A stretch of DNA of 64,000 nucleotides from positions 62,001 through 126,000 of the forward strand of contig NZ_MUHD01000016.1 in NCBI RefSeq assembly GCF_002217395.1. Direction: 5' to 3'. The notes beneath the pieces were generated by a model. That model did no database searches and was not told the origin of the DNA. It was given only the letters and a program-made list of their open reading frames with translations. The DNA is from Flavobacterium plurextorum (GTDB lineage Bacteria; Bacteroidota; Bacteroidia; Flavobacteriales; Flavobacteriaceae). Position 1 is the first letter of the stretch. Each line of letters begins with the position of its first letter. Below, one piece after another: positions 1-8,025 of the stretch. Made by a program: the position numbers and the translations under genes.

Positions 1-168
1 TCCATTGGACAAACATATCCTAAAAGTATTTATTATTTTGTAAATTTTCTTAATCAATATTTTGATTTTGAGAATGTTACTTCTATTTTGCTTAATTTTA
101 TTGGATTCAATTCTGAATTTCAAACCAAACAGTATGCTTTAATTTTTAACTCTAACTTCAATTATTGA
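1..168 (+). CDS. possible 3' end of an upstream gene (partial)
   Basis: Reading frame 1 is open from the window edge to a TGA at 166-168, while the other two forward frames hit stops within the first 45 bases. The encoded 55 residues are rich in Phe, Asn and Tyr and match nothing I recognise. The sequence is very AT-rich, so an open frame of this length by chance is uncommon but possible. The TGA lies one base before the ATG of the next gene, which would fit tight coupling. It may equally be the leader of the arginine operon. Confidence 0.25.
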   Translation, partial: SIGQTYPKSIYYFVNFLNQYFDFENVTSILLNFIGFNSEFQTKQYALIFNSNFNY

Positions 169-169
169 A

Positions 170-787
170 ATGAAGATCTCTATTGTTGTTACTCAGGAAG
201 AACACTTCAAATTCGCACAAGAAATTTGCGATACGATAGAATCATCGGCCTTGTTAAGAGGCACGGGGATCGCTAAAAGAACTCCTGAGTATATTCAGAA
301 AAAAATGTCGAATGGTGATGCAATGATTGCTCTGGCAGACGGGAAATTTGCAGGTTTTTGTTATATCGAAAGCTGGCAGCACGGAAAATTCGTGGCGCAT
401 TCTGGTTTAATTGTTCATCCTGATTATAGAAGTTTAGGATTGGCAAAAAAAATCAAGTCTAAAGTTTTTGATTATTCACTGCAAAGATATCCAGACGCTA
501 AAATATTTGGTATTACAACTGGTTTAGCTGTAATGAAAATCAATTCGGATTTAGGTTACAAACCAGTTCCTTTCTCAGAACTTACAACTGATCCTAGTTT
601 TTGGGCAGGCTGTAAAACCTGTACCAATTATCAAATTTTACAAAGTAAAGAAAACAAAATGTGTTTATGCACAGGTATGTTGTATGATCCAAAGGAAAAA
701 CAAAAAATACCGCCAAAACACCCTTTTAACGAAAAAGTTCTTAATAGACTGAGAACCATTAAACAAGCCTTATTTTTAAAAAAGTAA
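170..787 (+). CDS. GNAT acyltransferase, candidate N-acylglutamate synthase of the arginine operon
   Basis: This 205-residue protein has the GNAT fold signature: a beta strand ending in IVHPDYR followed by the acyl-CoA pyrophosphate loop RSLGLA (residues 87-92). The C-terminal third carries four cysteines in a CxxC (C148, C151) plus CxC (C165, C167) arrangement, which I recall as conserved in Bacteroidota homologues and which could bind a metal. It is the first gene of the arg/pro cluster, five bases before argG. No other ArgA or ArgJ is present here, so it probably supplies the first step, acylation of glutamate (acetyl- or succinyl-CoA as donor is open). The GNAT call is firm; the substrate is inferred from position only. 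Confidence 0.8.
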   Translation: MKISIVVTQEEHFKFAQEICDTIESSALLRGTGIAKRTPEYIQKKMSNGDAMIALADGKFAGFCYIESWQHGKFVAHSGLIVHPDYRSLGLAKKIKSKVFDYSLQRYPDAKIFGITTGLAVMKINSDLGYKPVPFSELTTDPSFWAGCKTCTNYQILQSKENKMCLCTGMLYDPKEKQKIPPKHPFNEKVLNRLRTIKQALFLKK

Positions 788-791
788 CATT

Positions 792-1985
792 ATGAAAAAA
801 GTAGTATTAGCTTATAGCGGAGGATTAGACACCTCTTATTGTTTGAAATATTTAAAGAACGAAAAAGGATACGAAGTTCATACTGTGCTTGTTGATACAG
901 GAGGTTTTGATGCAGAAGAATTATCAGCAATAGAAAAAAGAGCTTACGAATTAGGAAGTGCGCAACACGCAAATCTTACAATCGTTGACAAATATTATGA
1001 TAAAGCTATAAAATATTTGATTTTTGGAAACGTATTAAAAAATAATACTTATCCATTATCAGTAAGTGCGGAGCGTGTTTTTCAGGCGATTGAGGCAATA
1101 AAATATGCTAAAAAAGTAGGAGCCAGCGCGATTGCGCATGGAAGTACAGGTGCAGGAAATGACCAAATTCGTTTTGATTTGATTTTCCAAACCATTGCTC
1201 CAGAAATTGAAATCATTACTCCAATTAGAGATTTAAAATTATCAAGACAAGAAGAAGTAGATTATTTGGCTCAAAACGGAGTTCACTATTCTTGGGAAAA
1301 AGCGCAATATTCTATAAATAAAGGACTTTGGGGAACAAGTGTTGGAGGAAAAGAAACTCTAACTTCAGGTCAGCCATTGCCAAGTGAAGCTTATCCTTCT
1401 CAATTAAAAAAAGAAGGAGAAGAAAAAGTAACACTTCATTTTGAACAAGGCGAATTAGTTGGAATAAACGGTAAAACAGATAAACCATCTAATAATATTG
1501 TAGTTCTTGAAAAACTAGCAAATGCTTATGCAATTGGTAGAGATATTCACGTTGGAGATACAATTATCGGAATTAAAGGAAGAGTTGGTTTTGAAGCGGC
1601 TGCGCCTTTAATTATCATAAAAGCACACCATTTATTAGAGAAACACACTCTAGGAAAATGGCAGCAATACTGGAAAGAACAATTAGGAAACTGGTACGGA
1701 ATGTTATTTCATGAAGGTCAATTCTTAGATCCAGTGATGAGAAACATTGAAACTTTCTTGCAAGACACTCAAAAAACAGTAAATGGAACTGTTACAGTTT
1801 CATTAAAACCATATCATTTCTCACTTGACGGAATTGAATCTAAAAATGATTTGATGAACACAGGTTTTGGTCAATACGGAGAAATGAACAATGCATGGAC
1901 ATCTGATGATGCAAAAGGATTTATCAAAATTCTTGGTAATGCACAAAACATATTTTCATCTGTAAATCAATTAGATCATGATTAA
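792..1985 (+). CDS. argG: argininosuccinate synthase
   Basis: ArgG condenses citrulline and aspartate with ATP to give argininosuccinate, the penultimate step of arginine synthesis, in the cytoplasm. The 397-residue length is normal for the family. The N-terminal ATP-pyrophosphatase loop SGGLDTS is at residues 9-15, and the nucleotide/substrate motif HGSTGAGNDQ follows near residue 117. The gene begins four bases after the stop of the GNAT gene and its last eight bases overlap argC, so the three are co-translated. In Bacteroidota the citrulline used here is released from N-acylcitrulline by ArgE rather than made from free ornithine. Confidence 0.97.
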   Translation: MKKVVLAYSGGLDTSYCLKYLKNEKGYEVHTVLVDTGGFDAEELSAIEKRAYELGSAQHANLTIVDKYYDKAIKYLIFGNVLKNNTYPLSVSAERVFQAIEAIKYAKKVGASAIAHGSTGAGNDQIRFDLIFQTIAPEIEIITPIRDLKLSRQEEVDYLAQNGVHYSWEKAQYSINKGLWGTSVGGKETLTSGQPLPSEAYPSQLKKEGEEKVTLHFEQGELVGINGKTDKPSNNIVVLEKLANAYAIGRDIHVGDTIIGIKGRVGFEAAAPLIIIKAHHLLEKHTLGKWQQYWKEQLGNWYGMLFHEGQFLDPVMRNIETFLQDTQKTVNGTVTVSLKPYHFSLDGIESKNDLMNTGFGQYGEMNNAWTSDDAKGFIKILGNAQNIFSSVNQLDHD

Positions 1986-2955
1986 TGTCGGAATAATTGG
2001 TGGTTCAGGCTACACGGCCGGAGAACTCATCAGAATTTTAATGTATCATCCCAAAGTAAACATTGATTTTGTTTACAGCACAACAAATGCTGGAAAACCA
2101 CTTACTGTGGCGCACCAAGATTTGATGGGGGATATTGAAATGAATTTCACGGATGAAATAAATCCAAATGTAAATGTTGTTTTCTTGTGTTTAGGTCACG
2201 GAAAGTCTATTTCTTTTTTGAAAGAAAATAAATTCGCAAGCCATACTAAAATCATTGATTTAGGAAATGATTTCAGATTGAACAAAGACGCTCATTTCGA
2301 AGGAAAAGATTTTGTTTACGGATTGCCTGAAATAAATAAAGCTGAAATCAAAAAAGCAAATTATATCGCAAATCCAGGTTGTTTTGCCACAGCTATTCAA
2401 TTAGCTTTATTACCATTAGCAAAACACAATTTGTTGAATAACGACGTCCATATTAATGCTACAACTGGAAGTACAGGAGCAGGAGTAAGTCTCTCAGAAA
2501 CTTCTCATTTCAGCTGGAGAAACAATAATATGTCACACTATAAAGCTTTTGAACACCAGCATTTAGGCGAGATTTCAGAAAGTTTGGTTCAGTTACAAGA
2601 CGATTTTGACAGCGAATTGCTTTTTATTCCGAATAGAGGAGATTTTCCAAGAGGAATTTTTGCAACATTATATACACTTTCTGATGATAGTTTAGAGCAA
2701 TTGGTTGCTAAATATGAGGATTTCTATAAAAATGAGCCTTTTGTAACCGTTACCACAGCAAACATCAATATGAAACAAGTGGTGCAGACGAATAAATGTA
2801 TAATTAGTTTATTGAAAAAAGGAAACCGGGTTCTCATAACATCAATTATAGATAACTTAACCAAAGGTGCTTCAGGACAAGCGATTCAGAACATGAATTT
2901 AATGTTCGGATTAGAAGAAACCACAGGTTTACATTTGAAACCAAGCGGATTTTAG
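1978..2955 (+). CDS. argC: N-acetyl-gamma-glutamyl-phosphate reductase
   Basis: ArgC reduces N-acylglutamyl 5-phosphate to the semialdehyde with NADPH, the third step of the pathway. The 325-residue protein opens with the nucleotide-binding loop GIIGGSGYTAGEL (residues 5-17) and has the catalytic cysteine in NPGCFATA at C135, followed by the TGSTGAG motif of the family. Its ATG lies inside the end of argG (8-base overlap). It is the short Bacteroidota form with no extra domains. Downstream, 158 bases of repeat-like intergenic sequence separate it from argD. Confidence 0.96.
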   Translation: MINVGIIGGSGYTAGELIRILMYHPKVNIDFVYSTTNAGKPLTVAHQDLMGDIEMNFTDEINPNVNVVFLCLGHGKSISFLKENKFASHTKIIDLGNDFRLNKDAHFEGKDFVYGLPEINKAEIKKANYIANPGCFATAIQLALLPLAKHNLLNNDVHINATTGSTGAGVSLSETSHFSWRNNNMSHYKAFEHQHLGEISESLVQLQDDFDSELLFIPNRGDFPRGIFATLYTLSDDSLEQLVAKYEDFYKNEPFVTVTTANINMKQVVQTNKCIISLLKKGNRVLITSIIDNLTKGASGQAIQNMNLMFGLEETTGLHLKPSGF

Positions 2956-2964
2956 GAAAAAATT

Positions 2965-3100
2965 GTTTCAGGTTTAAAGTTTCAAGTTCCACGTTTTATA
3001 CGAAACTTGAAATATGTAACGGAAACGCAAATCAGTTTCATGTTTTAAGTTCCAAGTTTCACGTTCTGTACGTAACTTGAAACCTGAAACCTGAAACAAA
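2965..3100 (+). repeat. imperfect inverted repeat built of GTTTCAGGTTT-like words
   Basis: The argC-argD gap is filled by variants of the words GTTTCAGGTTT and AAGTTTCAAGTT. The 24 bases at 2965-2988 match the reverse complement of the last 24 bases (about 3076-3100) at 22 positions, so the transcript could fold into a long stem. Closely related text occurs at 29126-29230 between glyA and miaE. Confidence 0.7.
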
Positions 3101-3113
3101 ACAAACAAAAAAA

Positions 3114-4247
3114 ATGAACTTATTCAACGTTTACCCATTATACAACATCACTCCAGTAAAAGCAATAGATTGTACAATTATTGACGACAAAGGAGTAGAA
3201 TATTTAGATTTATACAGCGGACATGGTGTGATTTCTATTGGACACACTCAACCGGATTATGTATCAAAATTGAAGAATCAATTAGACCATTTAGGTTTTT
3301 ATTCTAATGCAATTCAGAATCCTTTGCAGGTGGAATTGGCTCAGAAATTAGGAAAGCTTTCTGGCCTTGAAGATTACGAATTGTTCTTATGCAGTTCTGG
3401 TGCTGAAGCGAATGAAAATGCTTTAAAATTAGCATCTTTTCATAACGGAAAATCGAGAGTTGTCGCTTTTGATAACTCTTTCCACGGAAGAACTTCTGCA
3501 GCAGTTGCCGTTACAGATAATAAGAAAATCGTTGCGCCGCTAAATGCACAGCAAGAAGTTACTTTTTTACCACTAAACCAAATTGAATTAGTTGAAGCTG
3601 AATTGGCTAAAGGCGATGTTACAGCAGTAATTATCGAAGGAATTCAAGGAGTTGGAGGTTTAGATCAAGGAACAACTGAATTTTTTCAGGCTTTAGAAAA
3701 AGCATGTAAGAAACACGATGTTGTTTTGATTTTAGATGAAGTACAATCAGGATATGGAAGAAGCGGAAAATTCTTTGCATTCCAACATCACGGAATCAAC
3801 GCTGATATTATTTCAGTTGCAAAAGGAATGGGGAACGGATTCCCTGTTGGAGCGATTTTGATTTCTCCAAAATTTGAAGCAAGTTTCGGATTATTAGGAA
3901 CTACTTTCGGCGGAAGCCATTTATCTTGTGCAGCTTCAATTGCAGTTTTAGATGTAATTGAAAAACTGGATTTACAAAAGAATGTAAATGAAGTTTATGA
4001 ATATTTCTTAGAAAAAATCAAAGAAGTTGAAGGTATCAAACAAGTAAAAGGAAAAGGCTTAATGCTTGGAGTAGAGTTTGATTTTGATGTAGCTGCTTTA
4101 AGAAAGAAATTAATCATTGAAAAACACATTTTTACAGGAAGCGCAAATAATAAAAATCTATTAAGAATTTTACCGCCTTTGACTGTGAAAAAAGCGGATA
4201 TTGATACGTTTGTAAAAGCTTTAAAAGAAAGTTTAGAAGAACTATAA
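3114..4247 (+). CDS. argD: acetylornithine/succinylornithine aminotransferase
   Basis: This class-III, PLP-dependent aminotransferase converts N-acylglutamate semialdehyde plus glutamate to N-acylornithine. The 377-residue protein has the SSGAEANE cofactor phosphate motif (residues 94-101), the LILDEVQSG motif (205-213) and the PLP lysine K237 in SVAKGMGNG. It is the only ornithine-type aminotransferase in the cluster, so ArgD is the natural reading, although 4-aminobutyrate-type enzymes share the fold. ATG at 3114 follows an A-rich stretch rather than a Shine-Dalgarno sequence, as is usual in this phylum. Confidence 0.92.
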   Translation: MNLFNVYPLYNITPVKAIDCTIIDDKGVEYLDLYSGHGVISIGHTQPDYVSKLKNQLDHLGFYSNAIQNPLQVELAQKLGKLSGLEDYELFLCSSGAEANENALKLASFHNGKSRVVAFDNSFHGRTSAAVAVTDNKKIVAPLNAQQEVTFLPLNQIELVEAELAKGDVTAVIIEGIQGVGGLDQGTTEFFQALEKACKKHDVVLILDEVQSGYGRSGKFFAFQHHGINADIISVAKGMGNGFPVGAILISPKFEASFGLLGTTFGGSHLSCAASIAVLDVIEKLDLQKNVNEVYEYFLEKIKEVEGIKQVKGKGLMLGVEFDFDVAALRKKLIIEKHIFTGSANNKNLLRILPPLTVKKADIDTFVKALKESLEEL

Positions 4248-4251
4248 TGTT

Positions 4252-4332
4252 AATTCGTTTAATTGTTAATTCGTTTAATCGGTTAAACGAATTAACGATT
4301 AAACAGTTAAACTAATTAACCAATTAAACCAA
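4252..4332 (+). repeat. inverted repeat of GTTAATTCGTTTAA words between argD and proA
   Basis: The gap consists of GTTAATTCGTTTAA-like words on both strands: TTAATTCGTTTAA is followed, after a few bases, by its exact complement TTAAACGAATTAA, and degenerate copies continue to 4332. The RNA would form an AT-rich stem inside the operon. No poly-T tract follows, so it does not look like a terminator. Confidence 0.65.
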
Positions 4333-4336
4333 AAAA

Positions 4337-5530
4337 ATGAATCCATTATCAATTGAAAAACGCAATCTCGTTTTGCGATCTATGGCAAAGCTGGTCGAGC
4401 AGGAGCGGAATCAAATTATCTTGACTAATCAAGAAGATCTTGCTGATTACGACGGCTCAGATTTAGCTATGGAAGAGCGCTTAAAAGTAGATGATAAAAA
4501 AGTCGATGAAATGATTTTATCGTTAAACCAATTGGCTTCTCAGGAAGATCCTGTTGGTGTTGAGCGTTTTCATTTTACTCACGATAATGGAATTAGAGTT
4601 ATTAATAAAACAGCTGCTTTCGGAACGATTTTGATCATTTACGAATCACGTCCTGATGTTACCATCGAAGCCGGTGGAATCGCTTTTAAGTCCGGAAATA
4701 AGATTTTATTAAAAGGAGGAAAAGAGTCTCTAAAGTCAAACTTGAAAATCGTAAGTCTTTGGCATCAAGCTTTAGAAGAAAATGAAGTTTCAAAAGACTG
4801 GGTAGAATATCTGAATTATAATAGAACAGAAACTCAGGCGTTTTTAGAAAAACCAACTCAAAAAGTTGATTTAATAGTTCCAAGAGGCGGAGAAAAACTA
4901 ATTGAGTTCGTAAAAGCACATGCAACTTGTCCAGTTATTGTAAGTGGACGCGGAAATAATTTTGTTTACGTTCATGAGAAAGCAGATACGGATTTAGCTT
5001 TGAAAGTTATTTTGAATGCAAAGACAGCAAAAATATCGGCCTGTAATGCAGTTGATAAGGTTTTAATAGATTCTAAACTGCCAAATTTTGAAGGTTTTGC
5101 AGCAATGTTGATTGAAACCTTGATTGAAGCAAAAGTTGAAGTTATTGTTGATAAGTCTTTAGAGAATTTCGAAAATACGAAAACACTTCAAAATGAAGAT
5201 ATTTGGTATGAAGAATTTCTAGATTATAAAATCGTAATTGGAACAATTGATTCTCAGGAAAATGCAATTGAAAAAATAAATAAATACTGCGGCGGGCATT
5301 CTGCTGCTATTATTTCAAGAGATAATGATGCTGCACAGCAATTTATGGAAGCCATAGATGCGGCGGCAGTTTACCAAAATGCTTCAACCCGTTTTACAGA
5401 CGGCGGACAATTTGGCTTAGGCGGAGAACTTGCAATAAGCACAGATAAGCTGCATCAAAGAGGTCCAATTGGTTTGCAGCATTTGGTTACTAATAAATGG
5501 TATGTTTACGGAGAAGGACAGATTAGGTAA
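4337..5530 (+). CDS. proA: glutamate-5-semialdehyde dehydrogenase
   Basis: ProA reduces gamma-glutamyl phosphate to glutamate-5-semialdehyde with NADPH in proline synthesis. The 397-residue aldehyde-dehydrogenase-fold protein contains the family motif YESRPDVT (residues 102-109), a cofactor region KGGKES (126-131) and the catalytic cysteine C236 in KISACNAVDK. Finding proA and proB inside the arginine cluster fits co-regulation of the two glutamate-derived pathways. No proC, which would complete proline synthesis, is in the window. Confidence 0.96.
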   Translation: MNPLSIEKRNLVLRSMAKLVEQERNQIILTNQEDLADYDGSDLAMEERLKVDDKKVDEMILSLNQLASQEDPVGVERFHFTHDNGIRVINKTAAFGTILIIYESRPDVTIEAGGIAFKSGNKILLKGGKESLKSNLKIVSLWHQALEENEVSKDWVEYLNYNRTETQAFLEKPTQKVDLIVPRGGEKLIEFVKAHATCPVIVSGRGNNFVYVHEKADTDLALKVILNAKTAKISACNAVDKVLIDSKLPNFEGFAAMLIETLIEAKVEVIVDKSLENFENTKTLQNEDIWYEEFLDYKIVIGTIDSQENAIEKINKYCGGHSAAIISRDNDAAQQFMEAIDAAAVYQNASTRFTDGGQFGLGGELAISTDKLHQRGPIGLQHLVTNKWYVYGEGQIR

Positions 5531-5577
5531 TTGAAATAATGTGAAAATTGAGGCAATTAGATAATTAGAAAATTCGA

Positions 5578-5626
5578 AGTGGAAAAACTTAGAATCTTAG
5601 CATCTTAGAACCTTAGCACCTTAAAA
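5578..5626 (+). repeat. short tandem CTTAG-type repeat before proB
   Basis: The last 50 bases before proB are made of five or six copies of a degenerate word of the form CTTAGAAT or CTTAGCAC. The same word appears in the hairpin at 63255-63298. No function is evident. Confidence 0.5.
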
Positions 5627-5629
5627 AAA

Positions 5630-6391
5630 ATGAGCAAAAAAAGGATTTTATTAAAAATAGGAAGTAATACTTTAACCAAGGAAACTAATCATATTTCACG
5701 GGGAAAGATTGAAGACCTCGGAATACAGATTGCGGCTCTAAACGATAAATATGAATTTATCATAGTTAGTTCAGGGGCAATTGCAGCTGCAAAACAATTT
5801 GTAAAACTGGATAATCAAGATAAAGATGTTTTTGTGAAACAGGCTTTAGCTTCTATTGGACAGCCTCATTTAATGCGGATTTACAATGAAAATTTTAAGG
5901 ATTTAGGGTTAAATACTTCGCAGTGTTTACTTTCATATTCTGATTTTGAAAAAGAGCAGACCAAAAAGAACATTGTAAATACAATTAATGTATTGGTTAA
6001 AAACAATTACATTCCGATTATTAATGAAAATGATACTGTTGCCACAGATGAGATTCGGTTTGGGGATAACGATAAGTTAGCAGCTTTAACCGCGGTTCTT
6101 TTAAATGTTGATATTCTGATAATTGCGACCAATACAAACGGAATTTACACCAAAGAATCTATTCATAATGAAGTTCCGGAAACGATTAAATTAGTGACTG
6201 ATTTAAAAACATTGGAAAAAGAAATCGGAGAATCGAAATCATCGCACGGAACAGGAGGAATGCAATCAAAAATAGAAGCGGCAGGAATATCAAAAGCTGC
6301 GAATATTGAAACCTGGATCGTCAACGGATTAAATGATAATTTTATTTTAAAAGCATTAAAAGATGAAATTCCTTTCACTAAAATTCTTTGA
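5630..6391 (+). CDS. proB: glutamate 5-kinase, short form without PUA domain
   Basis: ProB phosphorylates glutamate at the 5-carboxylate using ATP, the first step to proline. The 253-residue protein is only the amino-acid-kinase domain: N-terminal KIGSNTLTK, VSSGAIAAAK near residue 47, the substrate motif NENDTVATDEIRFGDND and the SSHGTGGMQSK loop near residue 208. The C-terminal PUA domain of the E. coli enzyme is absent, as in many short ProB proteins. It lies 99 bases after proA, a gap containing repeated CTTAG words. Feedback inhibition by proline is expected for the family but cannot be read from the sequence. Confidence 0.95.
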   Translation: MSKKRILLKIGSNTLTKETNHISRGKIEDLGIQIAALNDKYEFIIVSSGAIAAAKQFVKLDNQDKDVFVKQALASIGQPHLMRIYNENFKDLGLNTSQCLLSYSDFEKEQTKKNIVNTINVLVKNNYIPIINENDTVATDEIRFGDNDKLAALTAVLLNVDILIIATNTNGIYTKESIHNEVPETIKLVTDLKTLEKEIGESKSSHGTGGMQSKIEAAGISKAANIETWIVNGLNDNFILKALKDEIPFTKIL

Positions 6392-6396
6392 TATTC

Positions 6397-6442
6397 AACG
6401 CGGATGATACGGATTCGCTATCGCGAAGACGCTGATTAAAAC
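6397..6442 (+). repeat. left inverted repeat flanking the GxxExxY gene
   Basis: The 27 bases 6413-6439 are the reverse complement, with one mismatch, of 6900-6926 on the far side of the GxxExxY gene. An outer AACGCGGAT (6397-6405) is matched by ATCCGCGTT (6934-6942). The core TTCGCTATCGCGAA is itself nearly palindromic. A solo relative is at 29961-30001. Confidence 0.85.
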
Positions 6443-6499
6443 TGATTTTTTTACAGTTGTTTTAATTTTAAGCAGTATATTTCATGCAAATTTTCAATT

Positions 6500-6889
6500 A
6501 TGGAATTATTACATCAAGAGCTAACAGAGGCCATTATTAAAACTTTTTACGAGGTTTATAATGAATTAGGATATGGTTTTTTAGAAAGAGTTTACCAGAA
6601 TTCTATGTATTTAGAGCTAAAGAATAAAGGTCTGTATGTGGAAGCTCAAAGAAAAATTAAAGTTTACTATAAAGGAATAGAAGTTGGAGAATATTACGCA
6701 GATTTGATTGTGGAAGATTTAATAATATTAGAATTGAAAGCGGCTAATTGTATAGTGATAGAATTTGAGAATCAAATTTTGAATTATTTAAAAGGCACAA
6801 ATTGTGAAGTCGGTTTACTTCTAAATTTTGGAACTAAACCAGAATTTAGACGAAAAATATTTGAGAATACTAGGAAAATAAGAATATAA
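6500..6889 (+). CDS. GxxExxY protein, PD-(D/E)XK-like nuclease superfamily
   Basis: This 129-residue protein has the eponymous motif at G26, E29 and Y32 (GFLERVY) and a later stretch D68...E78-L-K80 (ADLIVEDLIILELKA) that matches the D...ExK active site of PD-(D/E)XK nucleases, to which the PDDEXK_3 family is assigned. The catalytic residues appear intact. No biochemical role is established to my knowledge. It sits in the arg/pro operon between proB and argF' but is unrelated to either pathway, and it is bounded by inverted repeats on both sides, so it looks like an insertion. It is read in the operon direction and need not disturb downstream expression. Confidence 0.9.
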   Translation: MELLHQELTEAIIKTFYEVYNELGYGFLERVYQNSMYLELKNKGLYVEAQRKIKVYYKGIEVGEYYADLIVEDLIILELKAANCIVIEFENQILNYLKGTNCEVGLLLNFGTKPEFRRKIFENTRKIRI

Positions 6890-6899
6890 AAAATCCGCG

Positions 6900-6942
6900 T
6901 TAATCTGCGTCTTCGCGATAGCGAATTAGTAAAATCCGCGTT
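6900..6942 (+). repeat. right inverted repeat flanking the GxxExxY gene
   Basis: Bases 6900-6926 mirror 6413-6439 with 26 of 27 matches, and ATCCGCGTT at 6934-6942 mirrors 6397-6405. Together the two repeats enclose a unit of about 545 bases holding one gene. Confidence 0.85.
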
Positions 6943-6975
6943 TAATTTTTTAGAAACCAATAAGAAAACAATAAG

Positions 6976-7923
6976 ATGAATTATATTTCAATAAAAGATA
7001 TCGACTCATTATCAAAATGGGTTAAAAGTGCGATCAAAATAAAAAAGGATCCGCTTAAAAATAAAAAATTAGGTAAAAACAAAACTCTGGGAATGTTATT
7101 CTTCAATCCGAGTTTAAGAACGCGTTTGAGTACTCAAAAAGCGGCTTTAAATCTAGGAATGAACGTTATGGTAATGAATTTTACCAACGAAGGATGGACA
7201 TTAGAATTTGAAGACGGCGCAGTTATGAATTCTGGTGCTTCAGAGCACATTAAAGAAGCGGCAGAAGTAGTTTCTCAATATTGTGATATTATTGCAATCC
7301 GTGCTTTTGCAGGATTAATTGATAAAGAAAAAGATTATCAAGAAACTGTAATTTCAGGATTTTTGAAATATGCTACCGTGCCAATTGTGAATATGGAAAG
7401 TGCAGTTCGTCACCCGTTACAATCTTTGGCAGATGCTATTACAATGGAAGAACACAAAACGAAACACAAACCAAAAGTGGTTCTTTCTTGGGCACCGCAT
7501 CCAAAAGCTTTGCCTCAGGCAGTGGCTAATTCTTTCGTAGAAATGATGCAGATGCAAAAAGATATGGATTTTGTAATCACACATCCTGAAGGTTATGAAT
7601 TAAGTCCTGAAATCACACAAGACTGCAAAATAGAATACGATCAAAACAAAGCTTTTGAGAATGCTGATTTCGTTTACGTGAAAAACTGGAGTAACTTCAA
7701 CGATTACGGAAAAGTAACCAACAGCGATTCAAATTGGACTGTAACAGCCGAAAAAATGGCTTTAACCAATAACGGAAAGTTTATGCATTGTCTTCCGGTT
7801 CGTCGTAACGTAATTGTAAGCGATGAAGTTCTAGACGGAGAAAGTTCAATCGTAATTGAACAGGCAAATAACAGAACGTATTCAGCACAATTAGTTTTAC
7901 AGAAGATTCTTAAGAAATTGTAA
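6976..7923 (+). CDS. argF': N-acylornithine carbamoyltransferase (N-acetyl or N-succinyl)
   Basis: This 315-residue enzyme transfers a carbamoyl group to N-acylornithine to give N-acylcitrulline. It has a variant carbamoyl-phosphate motif FFNPSLRTRLST (residues 42-53; ordinary OTCases have STRT), the ArgF'-type segment NEGWTLEFEDG, and HCLPVRRN near the C terminus, which marks the acetyl/succinylornithine branch. Substrate choice in this branch depends on one residue (Glu in the Xanthomonas acetyl enzyme, Pro in the Bacteroides succinyl enzyme, from memory); the matching region here reads SGASEHIKEAA, and I cannot align it with certainty. Its presence with argE means free ornithine is bypassed. 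Confidence 0.92.
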   Translation: MNYISIKDIDSLSKWVKSAIKIKKDPLKNKKLGKNKTLGMLFFNPSLRTRLSTQKAALNLGMNVMVMNFTNEGWTLEFEDGAVMNSGASEHIKEAAEVVSQYCDIIAIRAFAGLIDKEKDYQETVISGFLKYATVPIVNMESAVRHPLQSLADAITMEEHKTKHKPKVVLSWAPHPKALPQAVANSFVEMMQMQKDMDFVITHPEGYELSPEITQDCKIEYDQNKAFENADFVYVKNWSNFNDYGKVTNSDSNWTVTAEKMALTNNGKFMHCLPVRRNVIVSDEVLDGESSIVIEQANNRTYSAQLVLQKILKKL

Positions 7924-7926
7924 ATT

Positions 7927-8022
7927 TAGGTACAAAGGTACAAAGCAACAAAGGTTCAAAGGTTTTAAAAACCGTAACAAAACCTCTGTTCCTCTGAACC
8001 TCTGTCTCTTTGAACCTTAAAA
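7927..8022 (+). repeat. inverted repeat of AGGTTCAAAGG words between argF' and argB
   Basis: The 102-base gap holds AAAGGTTCAAAGGTTTT-like words followed by the complementary CCTCTGAACCTCTGTCTCTTTGAACCTT text, giving an imperfect long stem. The same words build the tandem array at 53880-54090. Confidence 0.65.
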
Positions 8023-8025
8023 GAA

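Noticed and set aside
6500..6889. GxxExxY gene as a toxin of a toxin-antitoxin pair
   Set aside because: No second small gene is inside the repeats and the motif set is of a nuclease-like family without known toxicity.
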